From: JBJKPP01 sp046706145 | GTDB lineage: Bacteria > Bacteroidota > Ignavibacteria > Ignavibacteriales > Ignavibacteriaceae | Direction of reading: 5' to 3' | Length of the DNA stretch: 15,852 nt | Assembly: GCA_046706145.1 (NCBI GenBank) | Contig: JBJKPP010000237.1 | Coordinates: forward strand, 1 to 15,852 | In this document: positions 6,828-14,035 of the stretch, in pieces | Layout: each line of letters opens with the position of its first letter | Position numbering within the stretch: position 1 is the first letter of the stretch | The notes under the pieces: model-generated | What the model was told of the DNA's origin: nothing | Seen by the model: the letters and a program-made list of their open reading frames with translations, nothing else | The model's database searches: none | Made by a program: the position numbers and the translations under genes

Positions 6828-6868
6828 TAAATTTAGATATTTACCGGAGATTAATCAAATCTAAATTT
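6828..6868 (-). promoter_or_regulatory. Candidate rplU promoter overlapped by a 10-bp inverted repeat
   Basis: On the minus strand TTG (6858-6856), 20 bases, then TAAATTTA (6835-6828) fits the FCB promoter pattern with the same spacing as before nuoA and mdh. Start of transcription would be near 6821, about 24 bases before the rplU ATG. A perfect inverted repeat, AAATTTAGAT (6829-6838) with ATCTAAATTT (6859-6868), brackets the promoter: one arm overlaps the downstream element and the other abuts the TTG. It may be an operator, or the 20-base-loop hairpin may help end the phoR transcript. Both are inference. Confidence 0.42.
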
Positions 6869-6879
6869 TGTAAATTTTC

Positions 6880-7782
6880 TCACTTTTTAAGCTTGAATGA
6901 AAACTCACTCCCCTTACCCAATTCGCTTTTCACCTCAACTTTAGAGCCGTGTGCTTCAACAATGTGCTTGACGATGGCGAGTCCCAAACCAGTCCCGCCA
7001 ACCGCTCGTGATCTTGCTTTGTCAACTCTGTAGAATCTCTCAAATATTCTTTCCAAATCTTGCTGCGCAATACCAATTCCAGAATCCTTAATAATAATTT
7101 TTACTTCCTTCGGCTCTTCATCTACCATTATTTCCACTTTTCCACTTTCAGTATATTTGACTGCATTTGTTAACAAGTTTACAAAAACTTGCTTAAGCTT
7201 ATTTTTATCACCAAAAACTTGTAGATTTTCTCTAACAGGATGATAAATCAAATTTAAATTCTTACCTTCCGCAAGAGGAATAAATTCTTTCATCATTTCT
7301 CTAATATAACTGTCTATATTAAAATATCTTAAGCTCATCCTTGATTCACCGGATTCAATCATAGAAATATCAATCAAGTCATTAAGTAAATTATTTAGGT
7401 TTGTTGTATGCTGGTTTGCCTTCTCCAAAAAATTTCTATTTACTTTTTCATCTTCAATCGCGCCATCAAGCAAGGTTTCAATGTAGCCTTGAATTGAAAA
7501 AATTGGAGTCCTCAATTCATGGGAAACATTTGCTAGGAATTCTGTTCTAATTCTTTCCAGTCTTTTTAAGTATTCTATGTCGTTACGGGATTTTTCAAAC
7601 ATGAGTTTAATATCTTTTTCCAGGCTGGGCAGATATTTTCCCAAATGAATTTCTTCAGGATTGGAGATCTGGTTATTTCTAATTTTATCTATGATTGTAA
7701 TAATTTCTGTTACCTCTTTATTTCTAATACTTCCAACCGAATTCATAATTACCAACATTATAATTAAGAAAATGAGGGACAC
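6880..7782 (-). CDS. phoR: PhoR-type sensor histidine kinase (true start probably upstream of 7782)
   Basis: This is the membrane sensor kinase of the two-component pair with the response regulator just upstream. Counting from the GTG at 7782 (300 residues), His88 in FLANVSHELRTPI is the phosphorylated histidine. The N box is VNLLTNAVKYT (Asn206), G1 is KDSGIGIA, the F region is IFERFYRVDKARS and G2 is GGTGLGLAI. The GTG start leaves only one short hydrophobic segment. However, the same frame stays open upstream to about 7931 and encodes a second hydrophobic helix, IFVYIFLIIIILEIFLL (7857-7807), so the real protein probably begins near 7896-7920 with two membrane helices. No ATG, GTG or TTG occurs there; ATT at 7896 or 7869 and ATA at 7920 are the only options. 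There is no large periplasmic sensor or PAS domain. Assignment to the PhoR subfamily rests on gene order and similarity and is not certain. Confidence 0.9.
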   Translation of the reverse strand: MSLIFLIIMLVIMNSVGSIRNKEVTEIITIIDKIRNNQISNPEEIHLGKYLPSLEKDIKLMFEKSRNDIEYLKRLERIRTEFLANVSHELRTPIFSIQGYIETLLDGAIEDEKVNRNFLEKANQHTTNLNNLLNDLIDISMIESGESRMSLRYFNIDSYIREMMKEFIPLAEGKNLNLIYHPVRENLQVFGDKNKLKQVFVNLLTNAVKYTESGKVEIMVDEEPKEVKIIIKDSGIGIAQQDLERIFERFYRVDKARSRAVGGTGLGLAIVKHIVEAHGSKVEVKSELGKGSEFSFKLKK

Positions 7783-7900
7783 ATAAAGAATGGTTGTAAT
7801 ATCTTTTAGAAGAAAAATTTCAAGAATAATAATTATGAGAAAAATATAAACAAATATCTTTGAGTAAATGCGAGAGGCTAATAAGTTGGACTTAATTTTA

Positions 7901-8590
7901 CTAAGAAACCTTGAATTTATATCCCACTCCTTTAATTGTTTCTATAATGTCAGAATGCTTACCGAGTTTCTCTCTAATTTTCCGAATGTGAACGTCAACA
8001 GTTCTATCAATAACGTAAACATTTATTCCCCAGACTTCCTTTAACAAATTCTCCCTTGTAAAAACTTTTCCAGGAGATTTGGCTAAAAAATATAAAAGCT
8101 CAAATTCCTTACGTGGGAAAATTGTTTTGTTACCATCAATTGTAATTGTGTATCTTTCTCTGTCAATAACCAAAGGGCCAAGCGAAATTTTAGAACTTTC
8201 TTGATTTTCCGGTGTAGCCGAGTTTAACTTCCTTAAGTTTGAATTAACTCTTGCAATTAATTTTTTAGGAGAAATGGGTTTTTTGATGTAATCCGTAGCT
8301 CCTAATTCGAGCCCTTGAATTTCATCTAATTCACTGGACTTAGCTGTTAAAAAAATTATCGGGATGTTCTTATAACTTTCTTTGGACCTAATTCTTTTGC
8401 AGACTTCAAAACCGTCCATGTTGGGCATCATAATATCCAAAATTATAAGGTCAGGTTTTTCTGACATTTTTTCCAGTGCTTCAATTCCATCAGTTGCCGA
8501 GACAACCTCAAAACCCTCGCGGTTTAGGTTGTAACCTAAAAATTCTATTATATCAGGTTCATCATCTACTAGTAAAATTTTCTTGCTCAT
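7901..8590 (-). CDS. phoB: PhoB-type response regulator (OmpR/PhoB family)
   Basis: This is a DNA-binding response regulator that would be phosphorylated by the kinase encoded next to it. The 229-residue protein has a receiver domain (1-120) with the acidic pocket Asp9-Asp10, phospho-acceptor Asp52 in LIILDIMMP, Thr82 and Lys104 (DYIKKP). The C-terminal winged helix (about 130-229) carries FPRKEFELLYFLAKSPGKVF, LLKEVWG, the recognition segment DRTVDVHIRKIREKLG and the closing IKGVGYKF. Its ATG abuts the stop of the upstream oxidoreductase directly, and its stop lies within the likely start region of phoR. This spacing implies translational coupling. Phosphate as the signal is inferred only from family resemblance. 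Confidence 0.92.
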   Translation of the reverse strand: MSKKILLVDDEPDIIEFLGYNLNREGFEVVSATDGIEALEKMSEKPDLIILDIMMPNMDGFEVCKRIRSKESYKNIPIIFLTAKSSELDEIQGLELGATDYIKKPISPKKLIARVNSNLRKLNSATPENQESSKISLGPLVIDRERYTITIDGNKTIFPRKEFELLYFLAKSPGKVFTRENLLKEVWGINVYVIDRTVDVHIRKIREKLGKHSDIIETIKGVGYKFKVS

Positions 8591-9592
8591 TTATACCTTA
8601 ATTTCTTTTTTTTCTTCAGCTGATTTATACATAGCTTCCATAATTTTTAAACGATATAACGCTTCTTCTCCAGACGAAACTAGGGGATTAAATCCATTGA
8701 TCGCTCCCAAAAAACTTTTTATTTCATTTTGATAAGACTTTTTAAATAAGTTTGCAGTATTTTCTTTTTGAGAAGGAGTCAAATCAATTACCTGGTCGCC
8801 AACTCTTCTATAAATATTAAACGGGTTAAGAGATGCATAACCTTTTTTCGCATTAATATTTATGAAAAAGAAATCATTCTCAATGGGTAAAGACCAGCTT
8901 GATTCCATTGCTATTACGGAAGAATTTTTAAGTTTCAAAAAACTTACTGAAGTATCTTCTACGTTTTTTGTATTATGCACGAAATTTTGTGTTGAGACTG
9001 TGTCAATTTGAGGAAAATCTAGAAGCCACAACGCCAAATCCATTATCAAAATGCCTAAGTCAACTATTACACCCCCACCGGATTCTTCTTTTTTTGTGAA
9101 CCATTTTTCACTGCTGCTCGGCCTTCTCATCCATCCGCATTTAATATAAAATGGTTCTCCTATTTCTTTGGTATTTATTATGCTCCTCAAAATCATCGCG
9201 TCGGGTCTAAATCGAAGATTCATCCCCACCATTAAAACTTTCTTATTTCTCTTTGCATAACCTACAATTTGCTTTGCCTCATCATAACTTCTAGCCAATG
9301 GCTTTTCTACCAACACGTTTTTTTTAGCTTTAAGAGCTTCAATAGCAATTTCTTTGTGTGAAGCGGTAGGAGTAGAAATAATTACGGCATCTACGCTGCT
9401 TTTTGCAAGCAGTTCTTTATAGTCAGTATATCTTTCTTTTATGTTGAACTTATCAGCAACTGTGTTCAGTCTGCTTTTTCTGACTTCTGCAACAGACAGA
9501 ACTTCAACATTATTCATTTTTGCAATATTAGGTAGATGCACCAGCTGGGCTACCGTTCCTAAACCTATTATTCCGATTTTTGTTTTTTCCAT
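8591..9592 (-). CDS. Gfo/Idh/MocA-family oxidoreductase with an altered catalytic motif
   Basis: This NAD(P)-dependent dehydrogenase family acts mostly on sugars, inositols and sugar nucleotides. The 333-residue protein has an N-terminal Rossmann fold (G10-L-G-T-V-A), the EKPLA motif (Glu96-Lys97-Pro98), where the lysine is catalytic, and a C-terminal alpha/beta substrate domain from about 130. The usual GGGxxxDxGxHxxD motif reads G172-G-G-V-I-V-D178-L-G-I-L182-I-M-D185: leucine stands where the catalytic histidine is expected. I checked the codon (TTG). Substrate use may therefore be unusual, or the protein may not be a standard dehydrogenase. It sits between dxs (18-base gap) and phoB (no gap), which gives no clear metabolic clue. 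Substrate unknown. Confidence 0.9.
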   Translation of the reverse strand: MEKTKIGIIGLGTVAQLVHLPNIAKMNNVEVLSVAEVRKSRLNTVADKFNIKERYTDYKELLAKSSVDAVIISTPTASHKEIAIEALKAKKNVLVEKPLARSYDEAKQIVGYAKRNKKVLMVGMNLRFRPDAMILRSIINTKEIGEPFYIKCGWMRRPSSSEKWFTKKEESGGGVIVDLGILIMDLALWLLDFPQIDTVSTQNFVHNTKNVEDTSVSFLKLKNSSVIAMESSWSLPIENDFFFININAKKGYASLNPFNIYRRVGDQVIDLTPSQKENTANLFKKSYQNEIKSFLGAINGFNPLVSSGEEALYRLKIMEAMYKSAEEKKEIKV

Positions 9593-9610
9593 TCTAATAA
9601 ACTTTGATTA

Positions 9611-11548
9611 TCAGACAGCCACTTTCTTTCCTGTCCGGCCGGCAGACTGGCTTAATTTGTTTTCGGCAAACAATTTGGCTTTGTCCGCTATACCTTCGGG
9701 GTCAATACCCAAAATTTTGTGGAGTTCCTTTTGTGTGCCATGCTCCACAAATTTATCAGGCAACCCGATTCTTAAAATATCGTTCTTATAATTCTTTTGA
9801 TTAAAATATTCTAAAACGCCACTTCCAAAGCCACCGACTATAGTGCTTTCTTCCAAAGTAACTATTTTACTATGTTTTTCAGCAACCTCATCAAGCATTT
9901 CAGAATCCAGCGGTTTAATAAAACGCATATTAATAATTTCGCAGCTAATGTTATTATCTTCTAAAATTTTAGACGCTTTTATTGCATAATCGACCATACT
10001 TCCCACAGCAAGAAACGCAATATCTTCTCCTTCTTTTATTCTTTCTGATTTTCCTATCTCAATATTTTCAAATCCATTCTTCAATTCAACACCCAAAGCA
10101 GAGCCTCTTGGATATCTCAGAGCAACTGGTCCTTCTTTATAATTGACCGCAGTATATAACATATCTCTCAACTCGGCTTCATCTTTCGGAGCCATAACAA
10201 TCATTCCAGGAATTAGCCTCAAATAAGTTAAGTCAAATGCACCGTGATGAGTTGGTCCATCCGCCCCAACCAATCCTGCTCTATCCAGAACAAAAACAAC
10301 ATGAAGTTTCTGAATGCCGACATCATGAATTATTTGGTCGAAAGCTCTTTGCAAAAAGGTTGAGTAAACCGCTACTACTGGAATAACTCCTTGAGTTGCA
10401 AGACCTGCCGCAAAAGTAACTGCATGTTCTTCAGCAATTCCAACATCAAAGAAATTTTCCGGCGATTCCTTTTGAAGAATATCCAGGCCTGTACCATCTG
10501 GCATTGCCGCAGTAATGCCCACAACTTTAGGGTTCTCCTTTGTAATATCAACCATAGCCTGACCAAAAATTGTGGTATATGCAGGTGGGGCGCCAGACTT
10601 CTTTAAAGCTTTTCCTGTAACTTTATCGAAAGGAGAAGAAGCATGTAATTTTTGAACATCGCCTTCTGCAGGTTTATATCCTTTACCCTTTTCTGTTAAT
10701 GCATGAACTAAGATTGGGCCCTTCATGTCTTTAACATGATTGAAAATCTTCACCAATTGATGAATGTTATGTCCATTCACCGGGCCGAAATATCTAAATC
10801 CCAATGCCTCAAACAACATTCCGGGAGTAACTACTGCTTTAATCCCATTTTCCAGCCTAACAGCCATCTTTCTTACTCTGTCTCCAAATTGGGGTAGTTT
10901 ACCTGTTAAATCCCAAATCTGTCCTTTGAATTTATTATAATCCGGATGAGCTATCATCTCAGTAAAGTAGTTGGATATCTGCCAGACGTTTGGCGCAATA
11001 GACATTTTGTTATCATTTAGTACAACTATTAGGTTGGTTTTTATTAATCCAGTATTATTCATAGCTTCATAAGCCATACCTCCGGTCATTGCGCCATCAC
11101 CAATTACAGCTATAACTTTTTTGTCAAGCTTTTGAATGTCTCTCGCAACAGCCATCCCCAGCGAAGCAGAAATTGAAGTTGAAGCATGCCCTGCACCAAA
11201 AGTATCGTATTCACTTTCAGTTCTTTTTAGGAACCCGCTAATTCCATTTAGCTTACGGATTGTATGTAGTTCCTCTTTGCGGCCGGTTAATATTTTATGC
11301 GGATATGCTTGATGGCCTGTATCCCAAACGACAAGGTCATTTGGTGTATTAAAAACTTTATGTACGGCAACTGCAAGCTCGACCGCACCAAGTCCACCTC
11401 CGAAATGCCCGCCTACTTCCGAAATAACATCAATTAAATATTCTCTAATTTCTTTGCAGAGAACTTTTAACTGAGGCATATCCAGTTGTCTAAGGTCTTC
11501 CGGGCTATTTATTTTTGAAAGAATTTTATATTTCTCAGCATCAATCAT
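9611..11548 (-). CDS. dxs: 1-deoxy-D-xylulose-5-phosphate synthase
   Basis: DXS condenses pyruvate and glyceraldehyde 3-phosphate with thiamine diphosphate, the first step of the MEP isoprenoid pathway. The 645-residue protein shows His48 (GGHFG), His79 (DTGHQAYPHKILTGR), the TPP/Mg motif GDGAMTGG (150-157) to EAMNN, Asn180 region LNDNKMSI, the catalytic glutamate in GIAEEHAV (373-374) and DRAGLVGADGPTHHG (422-436), in family order. The ATG is 2 bases after xseB with GGAG about 10 bases upstream. The last 14 residues, LSQSAGRTGKKVAV, go beyond the usual end and are partly encoded by a GC-rich palindromic stretch (9629-9650). They look like a late addition. The core enzyme is intact, so function is secure. 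Confidence 0.97.
   Translation of the reverse strand: MIDAEKYKILSKINSPEDLRQLDMPQLKVLCKEIREYLIDVISEVGGHFGGGLGAVELAVAVHKVFNTPNDLVVWDTGHQAYPHKILTGRKEELHTIRKLNGISGFLKRTESEYDTFGAGHASTSISASLGMAVARDIQKLDKKVIAVIGDGAMTGGMAYEAMNNTGLIKTNLIVVLNDNKMSIAPNVWQISNYFTEMIAHPDYNKFKGQIWDLTGKLPQFGDRVRKMAVRLENGIKAVVTPGMLFEALGFRYFGPVNGHNIHQLVKIFNHVKDMKGPILVHALTEKGKGYKPAEGDVQKLHASSPFDKVTGKALKKSGAPPAYTTIFGQAMVDITKENPKVVGITAAMPDGTGLDILQKESPENFFDVGIAEEHAVTFAAGLATQGVIPVVAVYSTFLQRAFDQIIHDVGIQKLHVVFVLDRAGLVGADGPTHHGAFDLTYLRLIPGMIVMAPKDEAELRDMLYTAVNYKEGPVALRYPRGSALGVELKNGFENIEIGKSERIKEGEDIAFLAVGSMVDYAIKASKILEDNNISCEIINMRFIKPLDSEMLDEVAEKHSKIVTLEESTIVGGFGSGVLEYFNQKNYKNDILRIGLPDKFVEHGTQKELHKILGIDPEGIADKAKLFAENKLSQSAGRTGKKVAV
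9629..9650. repeat. GC-rich repeat-like stretch inside the 3' end of dxs
   Basis: CCTGTCC followed by GGCCGGCAGACTGG is a sudden GC island in an AT-rich region, with the 8-bp palindrome CCGGCCGG at 9635-9642. It resembles the intergenic CTGCC/GGCAG element at 6189-6206 and shares GGCAGAC with 4930-4936. It encodes the SAGRTG part of the extra DXS tail. Insertion of a small palindromic element into the gene end is the likely explanation, but with three short copies this is tentative. Confidence 0.35.
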
Positions 11549-11550
11549 TT

Positions 11551-11802
11551 TTAATTTTCTCCATCCTCCTGGTCAAATAGTTCATTGTTAACATTTACAT
11601 TATCTATTTTTTTCTTTAACTCCGTTATTTTTAATTCCGCTTTATTAATTTTAGCCAAGCATTTTTTTGACAGGTTTATTCCCTCTTCAAAAAGTTTTAT
11701 CGCATCTTCAAGCCCGATATTTTCAGCTTCTAAAAGATTTGAAATTTCTTCGAGTCTCTCAAAATCCTTTTCAAATGTATTTGCTGTGTTTTTTTTCGTC
11801 AT
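11551..11802 (-). CDS. xseB: Exodeoxyribonuclease VII small subunit
   Basis: XseB binds the large subunit XseA to form exonuclease VII, which degrades single-stranded DNA from both ends. The 83-residue protein is the normal size and has the signature: FEKDFERLEEISNLLEAENI near the start, then GLEDAIKLFEEGINLSKKC, giving two antiparallel helices. A charged, less conserved tail follows. It lies 85 bases after xseA and 2 bases before dxs, the common xseA-xseB-(isoprenoid gene) arrangement also seen in other bacteria. Confidence 0.94.
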   Translation of the reverse strand: MTKKNTANTFEKDFERLEEISNLLEAENIGLEDAIKLFEEGINLSKKCLAKINKAELKITELKKKIDNVNVNNELFDQEDGEN

Positions 11803-11887
11803 TTGTTAAAGACTAAATTTACTAAAAATCAACGTTTAATTTAACTAACCTGAGTGCAGCAGACAAGTTGGAAACTATGGTCACAAT

Positions 11888-13057
11888 TTATTTATTAACA
11901 ACCGCTTTACCGTCATAAAACGTTATTTCCGTTGCCTGATTTATGTCCAAATCAGATTTTCTTTTAATCAACTTTGAATCTTGATTTATCATAGCAAAAC
12001 CTTTTTTTAGCTGCTTTCTGATATCGTTTGAATCAAGAATTTTGCTTGCTAAAGAAATCTTATTTTTATAATTAATAACTATAAAATCTATATATTGAAA
12101 CATTTTTGAAACTAAAAAATCTATCTTTTGAACATTTGTTCTAACTATATCCTCGGGAATCCTGAATCCATAAGATTTCATAATATTGGTGACATTATAT
12201 TTCTTTTCTTCACATATATCGGTCAATGTCTCGGCAGTATTTGAGACAAACGAAGTGATGAATGAAACGATTTCAGAAATATTTGGTGTTGCCAGTTCCA
12301 TCGCTGCAGATGGTGTTGGAGCTCTCAAGTCAGCTACAAAATCTGCAATCGTAAAATCAATTTCATGACCAACTCCGCTTATTATTGGTATCTTAGAATT
12401 GTAAATCGCTCTTGCTACTACTTCTTCGTTAAACGCCCACAAATCTTCAATTGAACCCCCGCCTCGTCCCACAATAATCACATCAACGTCACTCTCATTC
12501 AACATTTTGATTCCATCAACAATTTCTTTTGCAGCGCCGCTCCCTTGCACTCTTGTAGGAGCAATTACTAATTCTACTAAAGGGAACCTTCTTTTCGCTA
12601 CGCTAATCATATCCCTAAAAGCCGCCCCATCTATTGCAGTGACAATCCCTATCTTCTGAGGAATTTCAGGAATTTCTTTTTTATGTTCTTCGTCAAATAG
12701 TCCTTCAGAAGCGAGCTTTTGTTTTAATGCTTCAAAGGCCGCCTGTAATTCTCCTACACCAGCAGGCTTCATAGAACGAACGTCAATTTGATAATTTCCG
12801 CGCGGAGGATAAACGGTTAGTTTTCCATTCACAACTACTTTCATCCCATCTTGAGGAGTAAAATAAACATAGCCATTGAAACCTTTCCACATTGTGCAGG
12901 AAATTACAGCATCGGAATCTTTTAAGTTAAAATACCAGTGTCCGGAAATATGTTGTTTGAAGTTCGAAATTTCACCAACCACAGAGACTTGGGAAAAATT
13001 CTCTTCTAAAAGAACCTTAATGTTTTTTGTTATTTCCGAGACTGTTAGTAGTTGCAT
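11888..13057 (-). CDS. xseA: Exodeoxyribonuclease VII large subunit
   Basis: This is the catalytic subunit of exonuclease VII. The 389-residue protein opens with an OB-fold for single-stranded DNA (VSVVGEISNFKQHISGHWYF and CTMWKG, to about residue 100). The nuclease core follows with IGIVTAIDGAAFRDM, the VIIVGRGGGSIEDLWAFN motif, SGVGHEIDFTIADFVADLRAPTPSAA, and a later helical region. The C-terminus (GFAMI, then DLDINQATEITFYDGKA) is the usual closing beta domain. Length is at the short end of the family (about 390-450), mainly in the coiled-coil part. It is followed by xseB, and a 93-base gap separates it from the methyltransferase upstream. Confidence 0.95.
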   Translation of the reverse strand: MQLLTVSEITKNIKVLLEENFSQVSVVGEISNFKQHISGHWYFNLKDSDAVISCTMWKGFNGYVYFTPQDGMKVVVNGKLTVYPPRGNYQIDVRSMKPAGVGELQAAFEALKQKLASEGLFDEEHKKEIPEIPQKIGIVTAIDGAAFRDMISVAKRRFPLVELVIAPTRVQGSGAAKEIVDGIKMLNESDVDVIIVGRGGGSIEDLWAFNEEVVARAIYNSKIPIISGVGHEIDFTIADFVADLRAPTPSAAMELATPNISEIVSFITSFVSNTAETLTDICEEKKYNVTNIMKSYGFRIPEDIVRTNVQKIDFLVSKMFQYIDFIVINYKNKISLASKILDSNDIRKQLKKGFAMINQDSKLIKRKSDLDINQATEITFYDGKAVVNK

Positions 13058-13063
13058 TATCTA

Positions 13064-13141
13064 TTTTTGGACTTTTAATGGGACACAGATTTTAATGATA
13101 CTTATGATCATTTAAGATCATCTGCAATCATAATTATCAGC
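13064..13141. repeat. Intergenic element with GATCAT palindromes, probably a dispersed repeat
   Basis: The gap between the methyltransferase and xseA holds a perfect inverted pair, ATGATC (13104-13109) and GATCAT (13116-13121), preceded by GGGACACAGATTTTAATGAT and followed by CTGCAATCAT. Read on the minus strand it contains AAAATCTGTGTCCCATTA. From memory, this string and TGATCTTAAATGATCAT-like neighbours occur as scattered intergenic repeats in several genomes of this group. That recollection needs a database check. It must also hold the xseA promoter if xseA has its own, but I see no good match there. Confidence 0.35.
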
Positions 13142-13150
13142 ATTCAATTT

Positions 13151-14023
13151 TTATTTTTCTTCTTTCCTAAATATTAAACAGTATTGATGATGACGATTCG
13201 CCACCCATGCATTGTTAACTCCTAGAGCAATTAATGGTTTATCATCCTGGAGCCAGATTTTTTCATCCTTTAATATCCAGCTTTTGCTATTTCTTTTTGT
13301 TAATAGTCCTGCTAGATCAAAAGCTAATGGATAAAGTCTTCCCCTAAAATAAACGTTGTTAATTATAATTGTTAAATAACTGTTGCCTTTTGTAAAGGCA
13401 TAAACATTATCAAATACCAAACAAAGTTTCTCTAAAAATTCATCGTAGCTTTCTATGTTACCAAGGTCATTTTTATTATTAGAATATTTTGTTGCTAACC
13501 CTTTCCCTGACCTAGCCTTTTGCCTTAGAGAATTTCGTTCAAGCTGGTTCCAATATGGAGGAGAAGTAATAACATAGTCAAACTTTAAATTTGATAATTT
13601 TTCTTTTTTTAGAACTTTTTGTATTTCTATCGATGACCCATTGAGAGGAATTAATTTGTTGTCAGTTTCTAATTTATCAATTCTCTTTCTAGTTGTTTGG
13701 AAATACTCATTCGAAAGTTCTATTCCGACAGCATTCCTCTTAACATTTCCAGCAGCAATTAAGGTACTGCCTGTTCCCATGAAAGGATCAAAAACCCAAC
13801 CATTTTTTTTAGTGAAAAAAGAAATGAATTCTTCAATAAGTGTTTCCGGAAATTTTGCAGGATGTAATAATTCGTTTTCTTTTCTGCGTGGCGGCCTATG
13901 AATAAACCATGACTTTGAGAATTTAATCCATTCTTTTCCAGTTAAATCATTAAGTTTATTTTTTACCGAATATTTACCTCTTGCTCCAAGGTCTATAACT
14001 TTCTTTTCGTCCGTTCCAATCAT
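13151..14023 (-). CDS. DNA methyltransferase of the N4-cytosine/N6-adenine family, orphan
   Basis: This enzyme would transfer a methyl group from S-adenosylmethionine to an amino group in DNA. The 290-residue protein has HPAKFPETL (54-62), then motif I, D79-PFMGTGST, for cofactor binding, GIELSNEYF (100-108), and the catalytic motif IV T153-SPPYW158. Motif I lies before motif IV, unlike beta-class enzymes of this family, where SPPY comes first. SPPYW is more typical of N4-cytosine enzymes, but target base and sequence cannot be read from here. No restriction endonuclease gene is adjacent, so it looks like an orphan methylase. The ATG at 14023 has no Shine-Dalgarno and stands 12 bases after a perfect 19-bp hairpin, so its expression may be limited. 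Confidence 0.88.
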   Translation of the reverse strand: MIGTDEKKVIDLGARGKYSVKNKLNDLTGKEWIKFSKSWFIHRPPRRKENELLHPAKFPETLIEEFISFFTKKNGWVFDPFMGTGSTLIAAGNVKRNAVGIELSNEYFQTTRKRIDKLETDNKLIPLNGSSIEIQKVLKKEKLSNLKFDYVITSPPYWNQLERNSLRQKARSGKGLATKYSNNKNDLGNIESYDEFLEKLCLVFDNVYAFTKGNSYLTIIINNVYFRGRLYPLAFDLAGLLTKRNSKSWILKDEKIWLQDDKPLIALGVNNAWVANRHHQYCLIFRKEEK

Positions 14024-14035
14024 TTAAATTTGGCG

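Noticed and set aside
9441..9804. Plus-strand open frames across the oxidoreductase/dxs junction
   Set aside because: They run antisense through conserved coding sequence of both genes and give no coherent protein.
10375..10606. Small open frames on both strands within dxs
   Set aside because: They lie in other frames of conserved DXS sequence (the E373-E374 region) and have no support.
11585..11809. Plus-strand frame opposite xseB with a hydrophobic, phenylalanine-rich product
   Set aside because: It is the complement of lysine/glutamate-rich xseB codons; the hydrophobic look is an artefact.
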